Of a stretch of DNA of 64,000 bases, positions 24,701 to 32,860 are shown one piece after another. This DNA comes from Cydia pomonella (taxonomy: Eukaryota; Arthropoda; Insecta; Lepidoptera; Tortricidae). The DNA lies in the NCBI RefSeq assembly GCF_033807575.1, contig NC_084730.1, forward strand, positions 5,191,986 to 5,255,985. The letters run 5' to 3'. Positions within the stretch are counted from its first letter, which is position 1. Every line of letters begins with the position of its first letter. The notes beneath the pieces were generated by a model. The model saw only the letters and a program-made list of their open reading frames with translations. It had not been told where the DNA came from and ran no database searches. Made by a program: the position numbers and the translations under genes.

Positions 24701-27700
24701 TTGATGCTAGTTTTGGACTAGCTTCCTCATGTTGGCTGGTAGAATTTACTTTTAAGTGATATATTAAAAAATAAATAAAAATAAAATAAAATATTAATAG
24801 TGATATATTAATTTTTTAAGGAATTAAGTCCGCCATTTGTAATAAAGATTAAATAAATAAATAAATAAATATTCGAAGCGTTTGGGGTCGAAACGCTGGG
24901 GCCGTGGGGGCTAAGCGCGCGTCGGCTCTACAAGGACCCTGCGTCGCGCCTTATATATGCCACAGGTGACCAGAGGGCTGGCCAGTATTTTGCTCAAAGG
25001 ATAAGCATTGCCATCCAAAATGGCAATGCGGCCAGTTTCTGGGCACACTGCCCATTGGCAGCAACTTGGGAGACGTGACGTTTTTTAGGGTTCCGTAGTC
25101 AACTAGAATCCCTTATAGTTTCGCCATGTCCGTCTGTCTGTCTGTCTGTCTGTCCGAGGCTTTGCTCCGTGGTCGTTAGTTCTAGAAAGCTGAATTTCGG
25201 CATGGATATAATTATAAATCAATAAAGCCGACAAAGTCGTGCAATAAAATATAAAAAAAAATTTTTATGATGGTACAGTCAGCATCAAAAGTAGCGGATC
25301 AAACAAGGTGTCAAAAGTATCTACCATTCTTGAACAGCTTAACAAAATGTTATGGTCCTATATGTAGAACAATTAAGACGGTAAAAGATATACTTGTGAA
25401 CATACATTTTAGAGATTTATCTATATTTGGAAAAGTTATCCGGAATATCAGATACTTTTGGTGCGTTGTTTCATCCGCTACTATTGATGCTGACTGTACC
25501 TCCCCTACACGTAAAGTGGGGGTGATTTTTTTTTTGCTTCAACCCTACAGTGTGGGGTATCGTTGGAAAGGTCTTTCAAAACTAATAGGGGTCTTCAACA
25601 AACATTTTTTGGAAAGTGAATATATTCGGAGATAATCGCTCCGAAAGAAAAAAAAATGTGTAGCCCCCCCCCACCCTTCTAACTTTTGAACTATAGGTCC
25701 AAAAAATATAAAAAAAATCGTGGAAGTAAGACATTAAATGAAAACTATAGCGGACATGAGCATTTTAGGTGTTTTTGAGTTATCGCAAAAAGTTTCCCCT
25801 TTATAGTAAAAAGACTTTAATTAGGTACTGATTATGCAAATTTGCCTATATGTTTAACTCGCGTGAAAGGTACCGTTTCATCCCTTGGTTAACAATTTAT
25901 TATACTTTAAGCTCCAGTTTAGCTTATTGTGACGGAAGAGTAACTACGGAACCCTACACTGAGCGTGGCCCGACATGCTCTTGGCCGGTTTTTATTTACT
26001 TAAAGTTTATTTGTAGTCTTTAGTATTATTATTAAGTTTATTTATAGTTTACTGTTAATATTTTGAATGATAATTTAATGGCGTTCATTTGGTTTTGATT
26101 TCTAATATTTTACAGCTAGTATTTTTCTCGAGTTGATGTGGTGAATAATTGTGTTTCACTCGGTAGCAAAGTTTGCTTAACCCTCGTGTCTTGAAACCCT
26201 CGCAACGCTCAAGATTTTACTTAATGAACTTTTTGTTACGCTCGTGGTCCAATTTCGGAATCTTTCCTTGCTTGGGTGTCAATAGCACGAAAGGTTAAAC
26301 AACAACTTTGCACCTTTATAAAACAAATAATTATTCGTAGGATGCCTGGACTAAACACGGTCACATAGGCAAAGAAGGCTATAAAGGATACTTTTCTTAA
26401 GAGGCCGTTATCGATTTTAGTCGCAAAAATGTCAAATTGATAGATTTAGCGCATGAAATTGTACTCCTTTTGTTAACTATTAAAAATAACAAGTACTGGT
26501 TTCTATTAGAACGTCTTGTTATCTTTCATTATAATAAATCTTTTTTTTTTAAACAGACTTACTTAATTAGTAAAGATTTTTTTTTCTGATGGACGTTTAG
26601 GTAGACGCGCGTAAAGCAGTGATTTTGTCGATCTTATTTGTAAATTTCGTAAAGTTTGGACTGTTAAAAATGGTAATTTTGTATTACACATATCCTGTAC
26701 ATCAACTTTAATAAACTACATTTTTGATATTATAAATCTGAAGTGGTGTAAATGAAAGTTAGACGAAATTAATTTTCTCCAGAAATTACTTCAAAACAAG
26801 TGACAATTTCTCTGTAAATTGACTTAATTTTAACGTAATTTTAATACTTAAACAATCTTCAACATTTGCTGAAACTGTTCTTATACATTATTTTGTATAA
26901 TTTACTACCATAATTTTTTGATGCATTTTTAAAAACTATCCCTTCTCGTTACCTATTACCAGGGACCCTCGCTTGCGACCTCATTATTAAAAGGCAAGAT
27001 GAAAAAACGTGCAAATAGAAACCAATACTTGTTATTTACATATTACGTAACAAAAGGTGTACAATTTCAACGACTAAATCTATCAATTTAAAATTTTTGC
27101 TCTAAAATCGTTACCGGCCGGGCTCTTAAACAACAAATTAAGGTCAAATCTCAATCAAACATATATTTTGAGATGTAGCCGTATTGCATTATGAACTGTA
27201 CTGTGTTATTGAACAGTAGTAGCCAGTAATATTACCTTTCATTTGGTACCAAGACACGATATCTCCTGTATGTACATTTGTTATGCAAGTATAGGTAAGC
27301 GTACCAGATAAAAAAGAATCTTGATGCAGCTTGATTTCTGCGACTTCCTCTGCTACAATATAAACAAGAAAACATTTTTAGGTATTATATTAGGGAGTAG
27401 ATGTCTCGGGAGAATCAACTTTTTAGCGTCACTCGTTGCCATGGTTACGATAAGTTGTCCAGGGGACAAAAGTTCATTGAAATACTGATTTTATGGTACT
27501 TAAATATATCAAACTTGCGTTTTTGTGGTCGTTATAACCAATGTCCATAATGGGCCCCCTACTAAGCATGTTAATAGAACGGCATACAACGTCTCTTCAA
27601 ACAAACTGTGCCACTGTTGTCCCTTGGACAACGGGACAGGATAACAAAACAAAAAAAGTTGATTCACCCTACGCTGTAATTCGTAAAAAGTGATCGTTTT

Positions 27701-28404
27701 TCGGGAGAGAGAGCGAATCGGCGAACAGCATTGTGAGTAGTACGTGGGCTGAAAGTTTCTGTAATGAGCCATTTAGATATCACGCCATCAAAATGTTTAT
27801 TTGTTGAAAATATAACTTATTGTCTATTTTTAGATACAATTTGTTCGGTGATGATTTGTATTTTAGGAATGCTGTTTGAAAATTATATGTCAGGGATTTT
27901 TTAATGATTTTATTGAATTTTTGAAGCATCCAGGAACTTTCAGTATGACCTAAGTACATATATGCAACCTGCTACTGTATGAGAAAGGTTTCCGCTGCAC
28001 CTATTTAATTAGTACTTCTAATTATAGCTTTAATTTTAGTTAAGAGTAATTTAATTGCATATCTGGCATGTAATTATCCTTGTAATGGGTTAATACCTGA
28101 ATGAATAACATTTTATTTATTATGCATTTATAATACGAATATAAAATTAACATATAAAAACACTTACAAAACAATACAAAAAATATATACCTATGTATAA
28201 ACACATAACACCCACGTATTTTATTATTATTATTATATATGTGATCCAACCCTCGTTAAAATAGTGAATATGATACTTACACATTACATTACAGCGAAAT
28301 AATATTAACACTTGTAAACAACACAATGACAATTTAAACAGTATCTTTTTCACAATAAAACTTATTCCAGGACAACGGTGGGTACTAAATATATTCAATA
28401 ACAT
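12585..28404 (-). CDS. Receptor gene A: two-Ig, single-pass, ITIM-like tail
   Basis: Seven exons (28,281-28,404; 27,236-27,352; 23,707-23,916; 22,367-22,495; 20,480-20,800; 16,965-17,119; 12,585-12,725) join to 1,197 nt, 398 aa plus stop. Layout: signal peptide (1-41, hydrophobic core about 21-36); Ig1 (C64, W76, D-Y-G-T-R-I-Y-C with C121); Ig2 (C177, W190, C231 in LFCAQ); acidic Ser/Glu/Asp stalk (about 269-295); helix about 312-335 followed by C-R-R-G-R; tail to 398. The tail has V-N-Y-V-T-L (Y359) and S-P-Y-A-Q-I (Y382), both matching the ITIM consensus [ILVS]xYxx[ILV], then G-V-Y (Y389). All introns are GT-AG. I do not recognise a named orthologue. A cell-surface receptor or adhesion role with phosphotyrosine signalling is inferred. 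Confidence 0.85.
12726..13177. other. Receptor A intron 6, proximal part
   Basis: AT-rich, no gene recognised. Confidence 0.4.
13178..13371. repeat. GC-rich foldback with (GTCGC)n
   Basis: The left arm from GTGAGCGAATAACTCGCG pairs with the right arm ending CGCGACTCATCGCTCAC. The arms are CG-dinucleotide rich and include seven GTCGC-type units at about 13,313-13,345. It is probably a MITE whose arm expanded by slippage. Confidence 0.65.
13480..13830 (+). pseudogene. Retroelement family Q fragment (plus strand)
   Basis: Degraded frames read SGVWLHALPPLI, LRLG-like and Cys/His remnants, then RRQTTRRADAGS in place of the expected G-K-R-P-D-G block. The order matches the family of the minus-strand piece at 14,191-15,078. 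Multiple stops and shifts. Confidence 0.5.
13831..14190. other. Intronic AT-rich DNA
   Basis: The part from about 14,090 is an A-rich tract (TAAAATCTAAATCTAAAAAT) similar to that at 37,240-37,290, so it is probably the 3' end of the family Q element that follows on the minus strand. Confidence 0.45.
14191..15078 (-). mobile_element. Retroelement family Q, C-terminal coding fragment
   Basis: The frame 14,191-14,817 (208 codons) has a Cys/His cluster (HRCPCG, GHHGLSC, SRHAALND), then GKRPDGMSLIPWKMGR and VLVWDATCVDT, FVPFGVETLGPWGP and TGDRRAGSFLAQRIS. The same layout is common in metazoan retroelement proteins, where R-P-D...D looks like a restriction-type nuclease core; that reading is my inference. 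Upstream to about 15,078 there are further degraded frames. Other copies: 13,480, 24,880, 37,290, 54,070, 63,300. Confidence 0.7.
15079..15472. other. Intronic DNA, nothing recognised
   Basis: No gene or family identified. Confidence 0.35.
15473..15938. mobile_element. DNA element family G, copy 1 with nested insertion
   Basis: Ends GGGAGAATCAACTTTTT and AAAAAAGTTGATTCACCC are inverted repeats. It is homologous to 27,408-27,669, and relative to that copy about 230 bp are inserted at 15,531-15,762. The insert has its own inverted ends (CAACTATAGTCCA and TGGACTATAGTTG). A possible AGTT duplication flanks the outer element. Confidence 0.7.
15939..16439. other. Intronic DNA, nothing recognised
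   Basis: AT-rich, no gene or clear repeat. Confidence 0.35.
16440..16880 (+). mobile_element. LINE 3' end fragment
   Basis: Non-coding. Ends GGGCCTACTTGCAGAATAAA followed by TGTTTGAATTTTGA, the 3' tail style of lepidopteran Jockey-like LINEs. Confidence 0.55.
16965..17119 (-). CDS. Receptor A exon 6, transmembrane segment
   Basis: Encodes GLKFNHGQAVS, the helix PLVYAIPIFVVAVLLVAA with TVWFIC, then the stop-transfer R-R-G-R and an acidic end EKDDECVY. Acceptor TTACAG, donor GTACGT, ending in phase 0. Confidence 0.88.
17130..17754. other. Receptor A intron 5, left part
   Basis: Holds a partial repeat with GGCGGAATTAATGCCAAAAG and GCATTCTCTATCAGTCAA (17,440-17,490), similar to 21,990-22,030, and a short palindrome pairing TTTCTATGCATCTCGCGC with GCGAGATGTATAGAAA (17,612-17,666). 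No gene. Confidence 0.45.
17868..17973. mobile_element. Palindromic MITE Y
   Basis: A near-perfect 106-bp hairpin: GGCCTACCGCGAACCACG with TTCGACGTGTTGCC, and its reverse complement ending CGTGGTTCGCGGTAGGCC. A partial second copy lies at 18,503-18,592. Confidence 0.85.
18048..18193. mobile_element. Palindromic MITE Z
   Basis: Starts GGCCGCGTAGCCAACGTG, contains GTAGCGATCGAAACG paired with CGTTTCGTTGTCGAAGCG, and ends CTTGGCTAGGCC. A second copy at 38,754-39,190 is interrupted by a LINE 3' end. Confidence 0.75.
18824..20132. mobile_element. 1.3-kb DNA element with dispersed CCAGTAGTCAGCC motifs
   Basis: Ends GGGTAACAGCACCAGTGG and CTGGTGCCTTTACCC are inverted, flanked by TA on both sides. 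About ten copies or variants of CCAGTAGTCAGCC or its complement GGCTGACTACTGG lie inside, in both orientations, clustered near 18,850, 19,250, 19,390-19,460, 19,880-19,935 and 20,108. No transposase frame. The motif array may be transposase binding sites, which is an inference. Confidence 0.75.
20140..20355 (+). mobile_element. LINE 3' end fragment
   Basis: Non-coding segment ending CAATGTAGGATATTTTATAC and AATAAATTAAAAAAAA, a LINE-like polyadenylated end. Confidence 0.45.
20480..20800 (-). CDS. Receptor A exon 5, second half of Ig2 plus acidic stalk
   Basis: Encodes VWDNASFINILPLEL, YHRKKLFCAQDFEF and ELARSNMITLLH, then an added segment rich in Glu/Asp/Ser/Gly (about 27 residues). The stalk is absent from the gene B paralogous exons, so this exon is longer (321 nt against about 222-237). 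Phase 1 at both ends. Confidence 0.88.
20801..22366. other. Receptor A intron 4 with repeat fragments
   Basis: Contains a lepidopteran repeat piece (ACTACGTCGGTGGAAAACAA, GCCTGATGGTAAGCAGTC at 20,880-20,930), a LINE 3' end (21,175-21,345, GATCGCTTTTTAGCGATAAG then AATAAAGAGTATTC) and a hairpin at 21,357-21,400 (TATGTGGCTTGGCCG with CGGCCAAGCCACATA). The 89-codon frame at 21,823 overlaps repeat sequence and is not supported. Confidence 0.55.
22367..22495 (-). CDS. Receptor A exon 4, first half of Ig2
   Basis: Encodes TPIVTVMPNISSYIF, TTFICNGTKPVDGRK and LTWYIQ. N-glycosylation sequons are N-I-S, N-I-T and N-G-T. Phase 1 at both ends, donor GTGAGA. Confidence 0.9.
22496..22939. other. Receptor A intron 3, right part
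   Basis: Holds CCCGATATCGGACCCGATG and related CCCGATGTCGGG palindromes (22,608-22,650); related sequence recurs at about 23,280-23,520. No gene. Confidence 0.4.
22940..23280 (-). mobile_element. tRNA-derived SINE family S, interrupted
   Basis: Minus-strand SINE with box B GGTTCGAATCCC. It matches the family at 35,530, 44,965, 61,156 and 62,902 but is diverged, and is split by an RTE 3' end (23,049-23,159). Confidence 0.75.
23049..23159 (+). mobile_element. RTE LINE 3' end inserted in a SINE
   Basis: Reads GAACGATGAGATGAGGGGTG to GCGCCAACCCCAAATGAATG and GGGATAAGGGCAAGCG, the same kind of 3' end as 4,780-4,840. It is flanked by near-identical TTAAATACATA, the likely target duplication. Confidence 0.75.
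23532..23662. mobile_element. MITE family M copy
   Basis: Shares GATCACGCGCCATATTGTGG and GCGCCCTCTTGACAATTATC with the other copies. It begins 45 bp from the donor of receptor A exon 3 (in the following intron). Confidence 0.75.
23707..23916 (-). CDS. Receptor A exon 3, second half of Ig1
   Basis: Encodes LSLTMSMTLQKRDYGT and RIYC (second cysteine with the Y-x-C motif), then a G-F-strand segment ending YSTL. The donor GTAAGC is phase 1, as in the gene B paralogues that end in KPL or RPL. Confidence 0.88.
23991..24416. mobile_element. Palindromic MITE X, uninterrupted copy
   Basis: About 426 bp forming a near-complete hairpin: AGAGAAATAAGAAGTAATAG at one end and its complement at the other, with arms of roughly 190 bp around a short GC-poor centre. 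It provides the reference for the nested copy at 17.8 kb. Confidence 0.85.
24417..24879. other. Intronic DNA, minor repeats
   Basis: A-rich (AATAAA)n-like tracts at 24,765-24,875. No gene recognised. Confidence 0.4.
24880..25080 (+). pseudogene. Retroelement family Q fragment
   Basis: Translates as FEAFGVETLGPWG, ATGDQRAGQYFAQRISIAI and QNGNAASFWAHCP, the C-terminal end of family Q (compare 14,191). The 5' part is absent. Confidence 0.75.
25081..25995 (-). mobile_element. Dispersed repeat family R2 (CCGGCCAAGAGC...GGAACCC)
   Basis: On the minus strand it starts AAAACCGGCCAAGAGCATGT and GGGCCACGCTCAGTG and ends with TACGGAACCC. Its plan is similar to family R1 (GC-rich head, poly-G run, GGGTTCCGTAG box), but the sequence differs. 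The (GTCT)n tract at 25,131-25,155 and a C9 run near 25,665 are internal. A 221-bp MITE is inserted. Confidence 0.65.
25276..25496. mobile_element. MITE family T (220 bp, TA target)
   Basis: Ends CAGTCAGCATCAAAAGTAGC and its complement, flanked by TA. The same family is at 44,002-44,221 and 63,439-63,658, all within 2 bp in length. Terminal CAGT and TA duplication fit a Tc1/mariner-mobilised MITE. Confidence 0.9.
26130..26315. repeat. Dispersed repeat, copy 1 (pair with 33,185)
   Basis: Shares GCAAAGTTTGCTTAACCCTC, TTGAAACCCTCGCAACGCTC and GTTACGCTCGTG with 33,185-33,385. Related scraps occur near 42,690 and 63,770. Confidence 0.65.
26401..27125. mobile_element. Inverted-repeat element at a TTAA target
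   Basis: 725 bp. Inverted ends of about 50 bp: GAGGCCGTTATCGATTTTAG and complement of CTAAAATCGTTACCGGCCGG, continuing through AATTGATAGATTTAG. TTAA lies immediately outside both ends, which suggests a piggyBac-type MITE. No transposase frame. Confidence 0.65.
27236..27352 (-). CDS. Receptor A exon 2, first half of Ig1
   Basis: Encodes EEVAEIKLHQDS, LTYTC (first Ig cysteine) and VSWYQMK, ending at the split Gly. Acceptor TTGTAG, donor GTAATA, phase 1 at both ends. Confidence 0.88.
27408..27669. mobile_element. DNA element family G, copy 2
   Basis: A shorter copy of the element at 15,473-15,938 with the same inverted ends, lacking the nested insert. It starts about 55 bp upstream of the acceptor of receptor A exon 2 (in intron 1). 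Confidence 0.75.
27670..28280. other. Receptor A intron 1, remainder
   Basis: AT-rich, no coding region. Open frames on the minus strand near 28,040-28,249 are low-complexity hydrophobic translations of AT-rich DNA. Confidence 0.45.
28281..28404 (-). CDS. Receptor A exon 1, signal peptide
   Basis: ATG at 28,404 with an in-frame TAG nine bases upstream, so this is the first Met of the frame. Encodes MLLNIFSTHRCPGISFIV, then a Lys-Lys and a hydrophobic run ILFKLSLCCLQVLILF. The n-region is long for a signal peptide. The donor GTAAGT leaves one base (phase 1). Confidence 0.8.
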
Positions 28405-28419
28405 TGTGACCTAAACAGC

Positions 28420-28449
28420 CAGTGAAAGTTATTTTTATCTAAAATTATA
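28420..28449 (-). promoter_or_regulatory. Possible receptor A core promoter
   Basis: On the minus strand TATAATTTT (28,449-28,441) is followed about 26 bp later by TCACTG (28,425-28,420), an arthropod initiator-like hexamer. The start codon is at 28,404, giving a 5' UTR of only about 18 nt. This is pattern-based, and an upstream non-coding exon is possible. Confidence 0.35.
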
Positions 28450-28495
28450 CCAAATGAAATACTAATTTAAACCAAGTTAAACAGCTGTAAGATTG

Positions 28496-28651
28496 AAACA
28501 ACGCACGGTATGTCTACTTCTATTGGTTACCAGGAAACAACGCACGGTATGTCTACTTCTATTGGTTACCAGGAAACAACGCACGGTATGTCTACTTCTA
28601 TTGGTTACCAGAAAACAACGCACGGTATGTCTACTTCTATTGGTTACCAGG
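28496..28651 (-). repeat. Four 39-bp direct repeats with CCAAT boxes upstream of receptor A
   Basis: Units at 28,496, 28,535, 28,574 and 28,613 are identical apart from the last base of unit 3. Read in the gene's direction each unit holds GGTAACCAATAGAAG, that is a CCAAT box, plus ACATACCGTGCGTTG. The array is 92-247 bp upstream of the ATG, a normal place for CCAAT elements. Recent tandem expansion is evident from the identity. Confidence 0.9.
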
Positions 28652-28907
28652 AAAATAATGTAAATAATGTCGATGTTTAATAGTTATACTAATAAGGAAT
28701 ATGGGTGTGAAGGAAAAACCATATAACCAGGGGGCCTACCGCGTACCGAGCAAACGAAAGGGTCAAAATATATTATACAAGTAGAAAGTTGAGCGGCGAG
28801 AGAGTTTCAGGCTTCATTTCATTTAATTTGATTTCATTTCACTTAGTTTATTTATAAATATAACATATTTACACGTCAAACAGTTCAATTAATCGCTTTA
28901 CATTATA
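28652..28907. other. 5' flank of receptor A
   Basis: Includes GGGGCCTACCGCGTACCGAG (28,729-28,748), an end of the GGCCTACCGCG MITE group, and a TTTCATTTCATTTAATTTGA tract. No gene. Confidence 0.5.
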
Positions 28908-31831
28908 CAGGGTGTCCCAAAAAGGACACGCCATAGCGACACTGGAGGTAGACCAGCCTGAGAGGGTTCCAACCAACCTAACATGACCCTAGTAAAAGTT
29001 GCACCGTTTTCAAGTTATTTGCAATTTAACGTTTTTCGTGAATTTTGACCGTTTTCAGCATTGTTAGGCTCAGTGTGCACTTATAAAGCCCTTAAAATAA
29101 GTTTTTTTTATGTGTACGGCACCATGAATAGTTAATTAGGATAATAAAAGAGATATTTCATCGATAACTTACGTGAAATGTAAAAAAACAAGGGCTTGAT
29201 CTAAAGTTTTATTCGCAGCGAAACATCAATTTCAACTTTGACCACCTGCCGTGAAAAAAAACTACTTAAAAGGTAACAAAAAAATAACGCTATAATATTA
29301 AGCATTTTATGCAGATTCTAAAATGGTATAAAACATGCACATTTCTGCCATAAAATAATGAGTTATTATCATCTTTCGAATGCCTCATAAAGCTAAGTTG
29401 GCCTAGGGAATCTGCAATCCTTTTTGGATATGTTTCGAGCTGCCTCCAATTACGCGTACCTAATTCATCTTGGATTCTTATTGGCTTTGAGTGCAAGTTC
29501 TCAAATGGTTAAGAGAGTGAGACAACATGAAATGCACTCGCTCTATCTCGCTCTTTTTATCTCAACTTTGTCACACGGTCAACTGCTACCTGGGATTATC
29601 CTACGGATTATCTCTTTAAAAACAGAAGGAGGAGGGATAGCCACTAGTCATCCTTATCTCTAGTAAGTATTTAGGAATCCTAATCCTGATTAGTTCGTTA
29701 CCGTGTGTTTCGTGCAATTGTTGTGTTATCTTTGCTGCTGTGTATTCGTGGTCCTAAACAAATCTACTTGGCTTTCATCTGGACTCTGATTTCTTTTGAC
29801 TTGATATGTTTGTACTGTCTGTCTTGTACTGAAACGACAACTTGGCACCGCTCACGGACACTGATTAGTGCTTTTTGGAACCTCTCCATCACAATGGCAG
29901 ATCACAACTACACCGATCGTGAGTACAGTGACATGCACATGATCTATGGAGAAACTAGGCGTGTCTCTAACAGAGGAATTGTCTCATACAACGCCAGATC
30001 AGCTGCAAGATTGTACAATCAAAGGTATGCCAATCGGCATGCCACGATTCATGAAATCATTTTAAGAGTTGTGAATGCATATCGAAATGGCAGAAGGCCA
30101 GGACAGGCTTACGCTGAAGGAAGGCCCCGGACTATTGACGACGACGTGGTTTTAAATATGGTACAAAGAGAGCCAGAAATTTCTCTAAGAAATATTGAAC
30201 GTCGTATCGGCGTAAATAAATCCTCAGCGCAGAGAATTTTAAAACGTCATAAATATCATGTGTATCATATTCAACGCCTGCAAACACTTCTTCCGACGGA
30301 TTACGCACCCCGCGTTGAATTTTGCCGACAAATGCTTCAAAAACTGGAAGAAAATGAAAACTTTTTTAATGAAGTGATGTGGAGCGACGAATCCACGTGT
30401 AGAAGAGATGGGTATCTCAATCTCCACAATATTCATAGCTGGCAAATTGAAAACCCACACGAAGGGAGAGAAGACCGGTCCCAACATCAATTTAAAATTA
30501 ATTTGTGGACGGGAATATTTAATGGCCAAATAATAGGACCGGTCGAGTTGCCAGCTATTTTAAATGGGAGAAATTACCTGCAGTTCTTGCAAAACGATCT
30601 GCCAGTTTTACTTGAAGACACACCGCTCGCACTGAGACAGAGGATGTGGTACCAGCAAGATGGCTGCCCAGCACATTTCGCTCGCGATGTTCGCGACCAT
30701 CTCTCGCAGACATTCCCAAGAAGATGGATCGGCCGATTAGGACCAGTATTATGGCCACCGCGTTCGCCGGACCTAAATCCATTGGATTTTTTTTATTGGG
30801 GATGCTTAAAAGACAAGGTCTACTCCGAGCCAATAAGATCCCAAGACGAACTACGGCGACGTGTATTTCAGGCAGCACGAGACATATCCGAAATTAACTT
30901 AAGGAAATTAACAAGAAATTTCAGAAGACGCTGCCAAGCGTGCATACGAGTCGGTGGAAAACAATTTGAGCACCTGTTGTAAAAAATAAATAAATCAATG
31001 AAACTTCAATCTGTATTACATTTTTTTCGAACCTTTCTTACTTCATGATATCCTTACTTAGTAGCAATGATATCATAACAGCTTACGTATTCCGGAATGC
31101 TTATTAGATATGGATGACACAATTGTACAAACAAAAGCTTACACTTCTGTCTTCAAAGAGATAAGCCCTACGATAATCCCAGGTAGCAGTTGACCGTGTG
31201 ACAAAGTTGAGATAAAAAGAGCGAGATAGAGCGAGTGCATCTCATGTTGTCTCACTCTTTTAACCATTTGAGAACTTGCACTCAAAGCCAATAAGAATCC
31301 AAGATGAATTACGCGTCATTGGATTGCAGATTCCCTAGTCCAACTTAGCTTTATGAGGCATTCGAAAGATGATAATAACTCATTATTTTATGGCAGAAAT
31401 GTGCATGTTTTATACCATTTTAGAATCTGCATAAAATGCTTAATATTATAGTTATTTTTTTGTTACCTTTTAAGTAGTTTTTTTTCACGGCAGGTGGTCA
31501 AAGTTGCAATTGATGTTTCGCTGCGAATAAAACTTTAGATCAAGCCCTTGTTTTTTTACATTTTACGTAGGTTATCGATGAAATATCTCTTTTATTATCC
31601 TAATTAACTATTTATGGTGCCGTACACATAAAAAAAACTTATTTTAAGGGCTTTATAAGTGCACACTGAGCCTAACAATGCTGAAAACGGTCAAAATTCA
31701 CGAAAAACGTTAAATTGCCAATAACTTGAAAACGGTGCAACTTTTACTAGGGTCATGTTAGGTTGGTTGGAACCCTCTCAGGCTGGTCTACCTCCAGTGT
31801 CGCTATGGCGTGTCCTTTTTGGGACACCCTG
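28908..31831 (+). mobile_element. Tc1/mariner DD41D transposon, apparently intact, very long TIRs
   Basis: 2,924 bp between TA duplications (28,906-28,907; 31,832-31,833). Termini are CAGGGTGTCCCAAAAAGG and the complement. The terminal inverted repeats run about 690-720 bp (28,908 to about 29,630; about 31,146 to 31,831), with few differences that I can see. A single uninterrupted transposase frame lies between them. The element sits about 500 bp upstream of the receptor A start. Confidence 0.92.
29894..30982 (+). CDS. Tc1/mariner transposase (DD41D)
   Basis: 362 aa from ATG 29,894, chosen because it begins MADHNYTDREYSDMHMIYG; the frame is open further upstream to 29,705. Layout: an N-terminal YSDMHMIYGE region as seen in DUF4817-type insect transposases, helix-turn-helix (SLRNIERRIGVNKSSAQRIL), catalytic Asp in MWSDES, second Asp in WYQQDGCPAHF, and third Asp in SPDLNPLDFFYWG. 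I count 41 residues between the second and third Asp, so DD41D (rosa/Visitor type). No stop or shift seen. It probably cuts and pastes its own element in the nucleus. Confidence 0.9.
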   Translation: MADHNYTDREYSDMHMIYGETRRVSNRGIVSYNARSAARLYNQRYANRHATIHEIILRVVNAYRNGRRPGQAYAEGRPRTIDDDVVLNMVQREPEISLRNIERRIGVNKSSAQRILKRHKYHVYHIQRLQTLLPTDYAPRVEFCRQMLQKLEENENFFNEVMWSDESTCRRDGYLNLHNIHSWQIENPHEGREDRSQHQFKINLWTGIFNGQIIGPVELPAILNGRNYLQFLQNDLPVLLEDTPLALRQRMWYQQDGCPAHFARDVRDHLSQTFPRRWIGRLGPVLWPPRSPDLNPLDFFYWGCLKDKVYSEPIRSQDELRRRVFQAARDISEINLRKLTRNFRRRCQACIRVGGKQFEHLL

Positions 31832-31858
31832 TATATCACTTTATCTTAAGATAATTAC

Positions 31859-32535
31859 ATGCATTTCAGATGTTGCCGTTCGCGTTTAAGTAACCACCAG
31901 CTTCTCGATAAGTACAAATTACTCAACTTACAAAGCCGACGCCTCCTTCTGGACGCGATGGTCCTATATAACCTCTGCCATAACAAATTCGACTGTCCCA
32001 GCCTGACCGAGGCAATTTGCTACCGTTTACCGACGCGGGCTCGGCAGCGCGCTGCTCGCAAGCACCAGCTGTTTGCGGACTCGCGTTACCGCACCCATGC
32101 TGGAGAACGTGTTCCCCTATAAAGGCTGGTTAAATGTTACAATTTGTTTTTTAATGAAATTGACATTTTCAAGATGTCTGACAATGTGTATAAGAAGAAT
32201 GTGATTCAGTTGTTTCAAACAAAACATTACTAAAAGTCGCCCCGGTGGACCTTGCCGTTTTTACTCGCTCCTTAAAATGTATCTATACAAAACTACTTCT
32301 GCTAACTCGATAATTAATTTGTTACTGTATCTATAAACCTGTGTTTAACCGTAGCTGTGTTAATTTTACTTTTATATCCTTTATATTGTTACCTAGCGCT
32401 ATATATTGTAGATTTATCAGTAGGTAATCTAGTAATCTGTGGAAGATGTTGTTGGTCTCACACTTCATTATTCTTTGTATTTTATTTTTGTGTCTAAACC
32501 TGTGTGTTACTGTTTTTTGTCCCGAATAAAATGAA
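31859..32535 (+). mobile_element. LINE fragment (CR1/Jockey-like), RT C-terminus and 3' UTR
   Basis: 31,859-32,122 encodes LLDKYKLLNLQSRRLLLDAM, LYNLCHNKFDCPSL and RTHAGERVPL, the region after a LINE reverse transcriptase. The frame ends early, and an adjacent frame continues. The 3' UTR (32,200-32,535) matches the fragment inserted at 38,822-39,118. Confidence 0.7.
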
Positions 32536-32860
32536 AAAAAAAAATTACATTGGTAGAAATACACTTAGGTTAAGTTATTTTTAAAATAAGCCCACCAAAA
32601 AATAGGAGGTAATCAATGTACAATTAAGAATAAAGAGTGCTTATTGATTTCCAACTGGTAAAAATAAATAAAATAAAATTCATTTATTTCAGACAATTGA
32701 TAATCCATAATTTATAAATTAAATACTATTAGACTTAAATAAATTAAAATTAAAATTATTAAAATTAAATTATTAAATTAAAATTATTAAAGGTAAAGAT
32801 CCTCTTGATTGCTCAAAAACTAATGAGAAAGTTGCATTTTGTGGGACAAAGTAATCAGTA
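32536..32860. other. Intergenic AT-rich DNA
   Basis: TTAAAATTA-type low-complexity tract at 32,740-32,790. No gene. Confidence 0.4.

Noticed and set aside
28496..28651. CRISPR-like regular direct repeats
   Set aside because: Units are contiguous with no spacers, in a eukaryotic promoter region; it is a tandem repeat.
29705..29893. N-terminal extension of the mariner transposase (63 residues)
   Set aside because: The extension is hydrophobic and unlike transposase N-termini; the downstream Met at 29,894 fits the family start.
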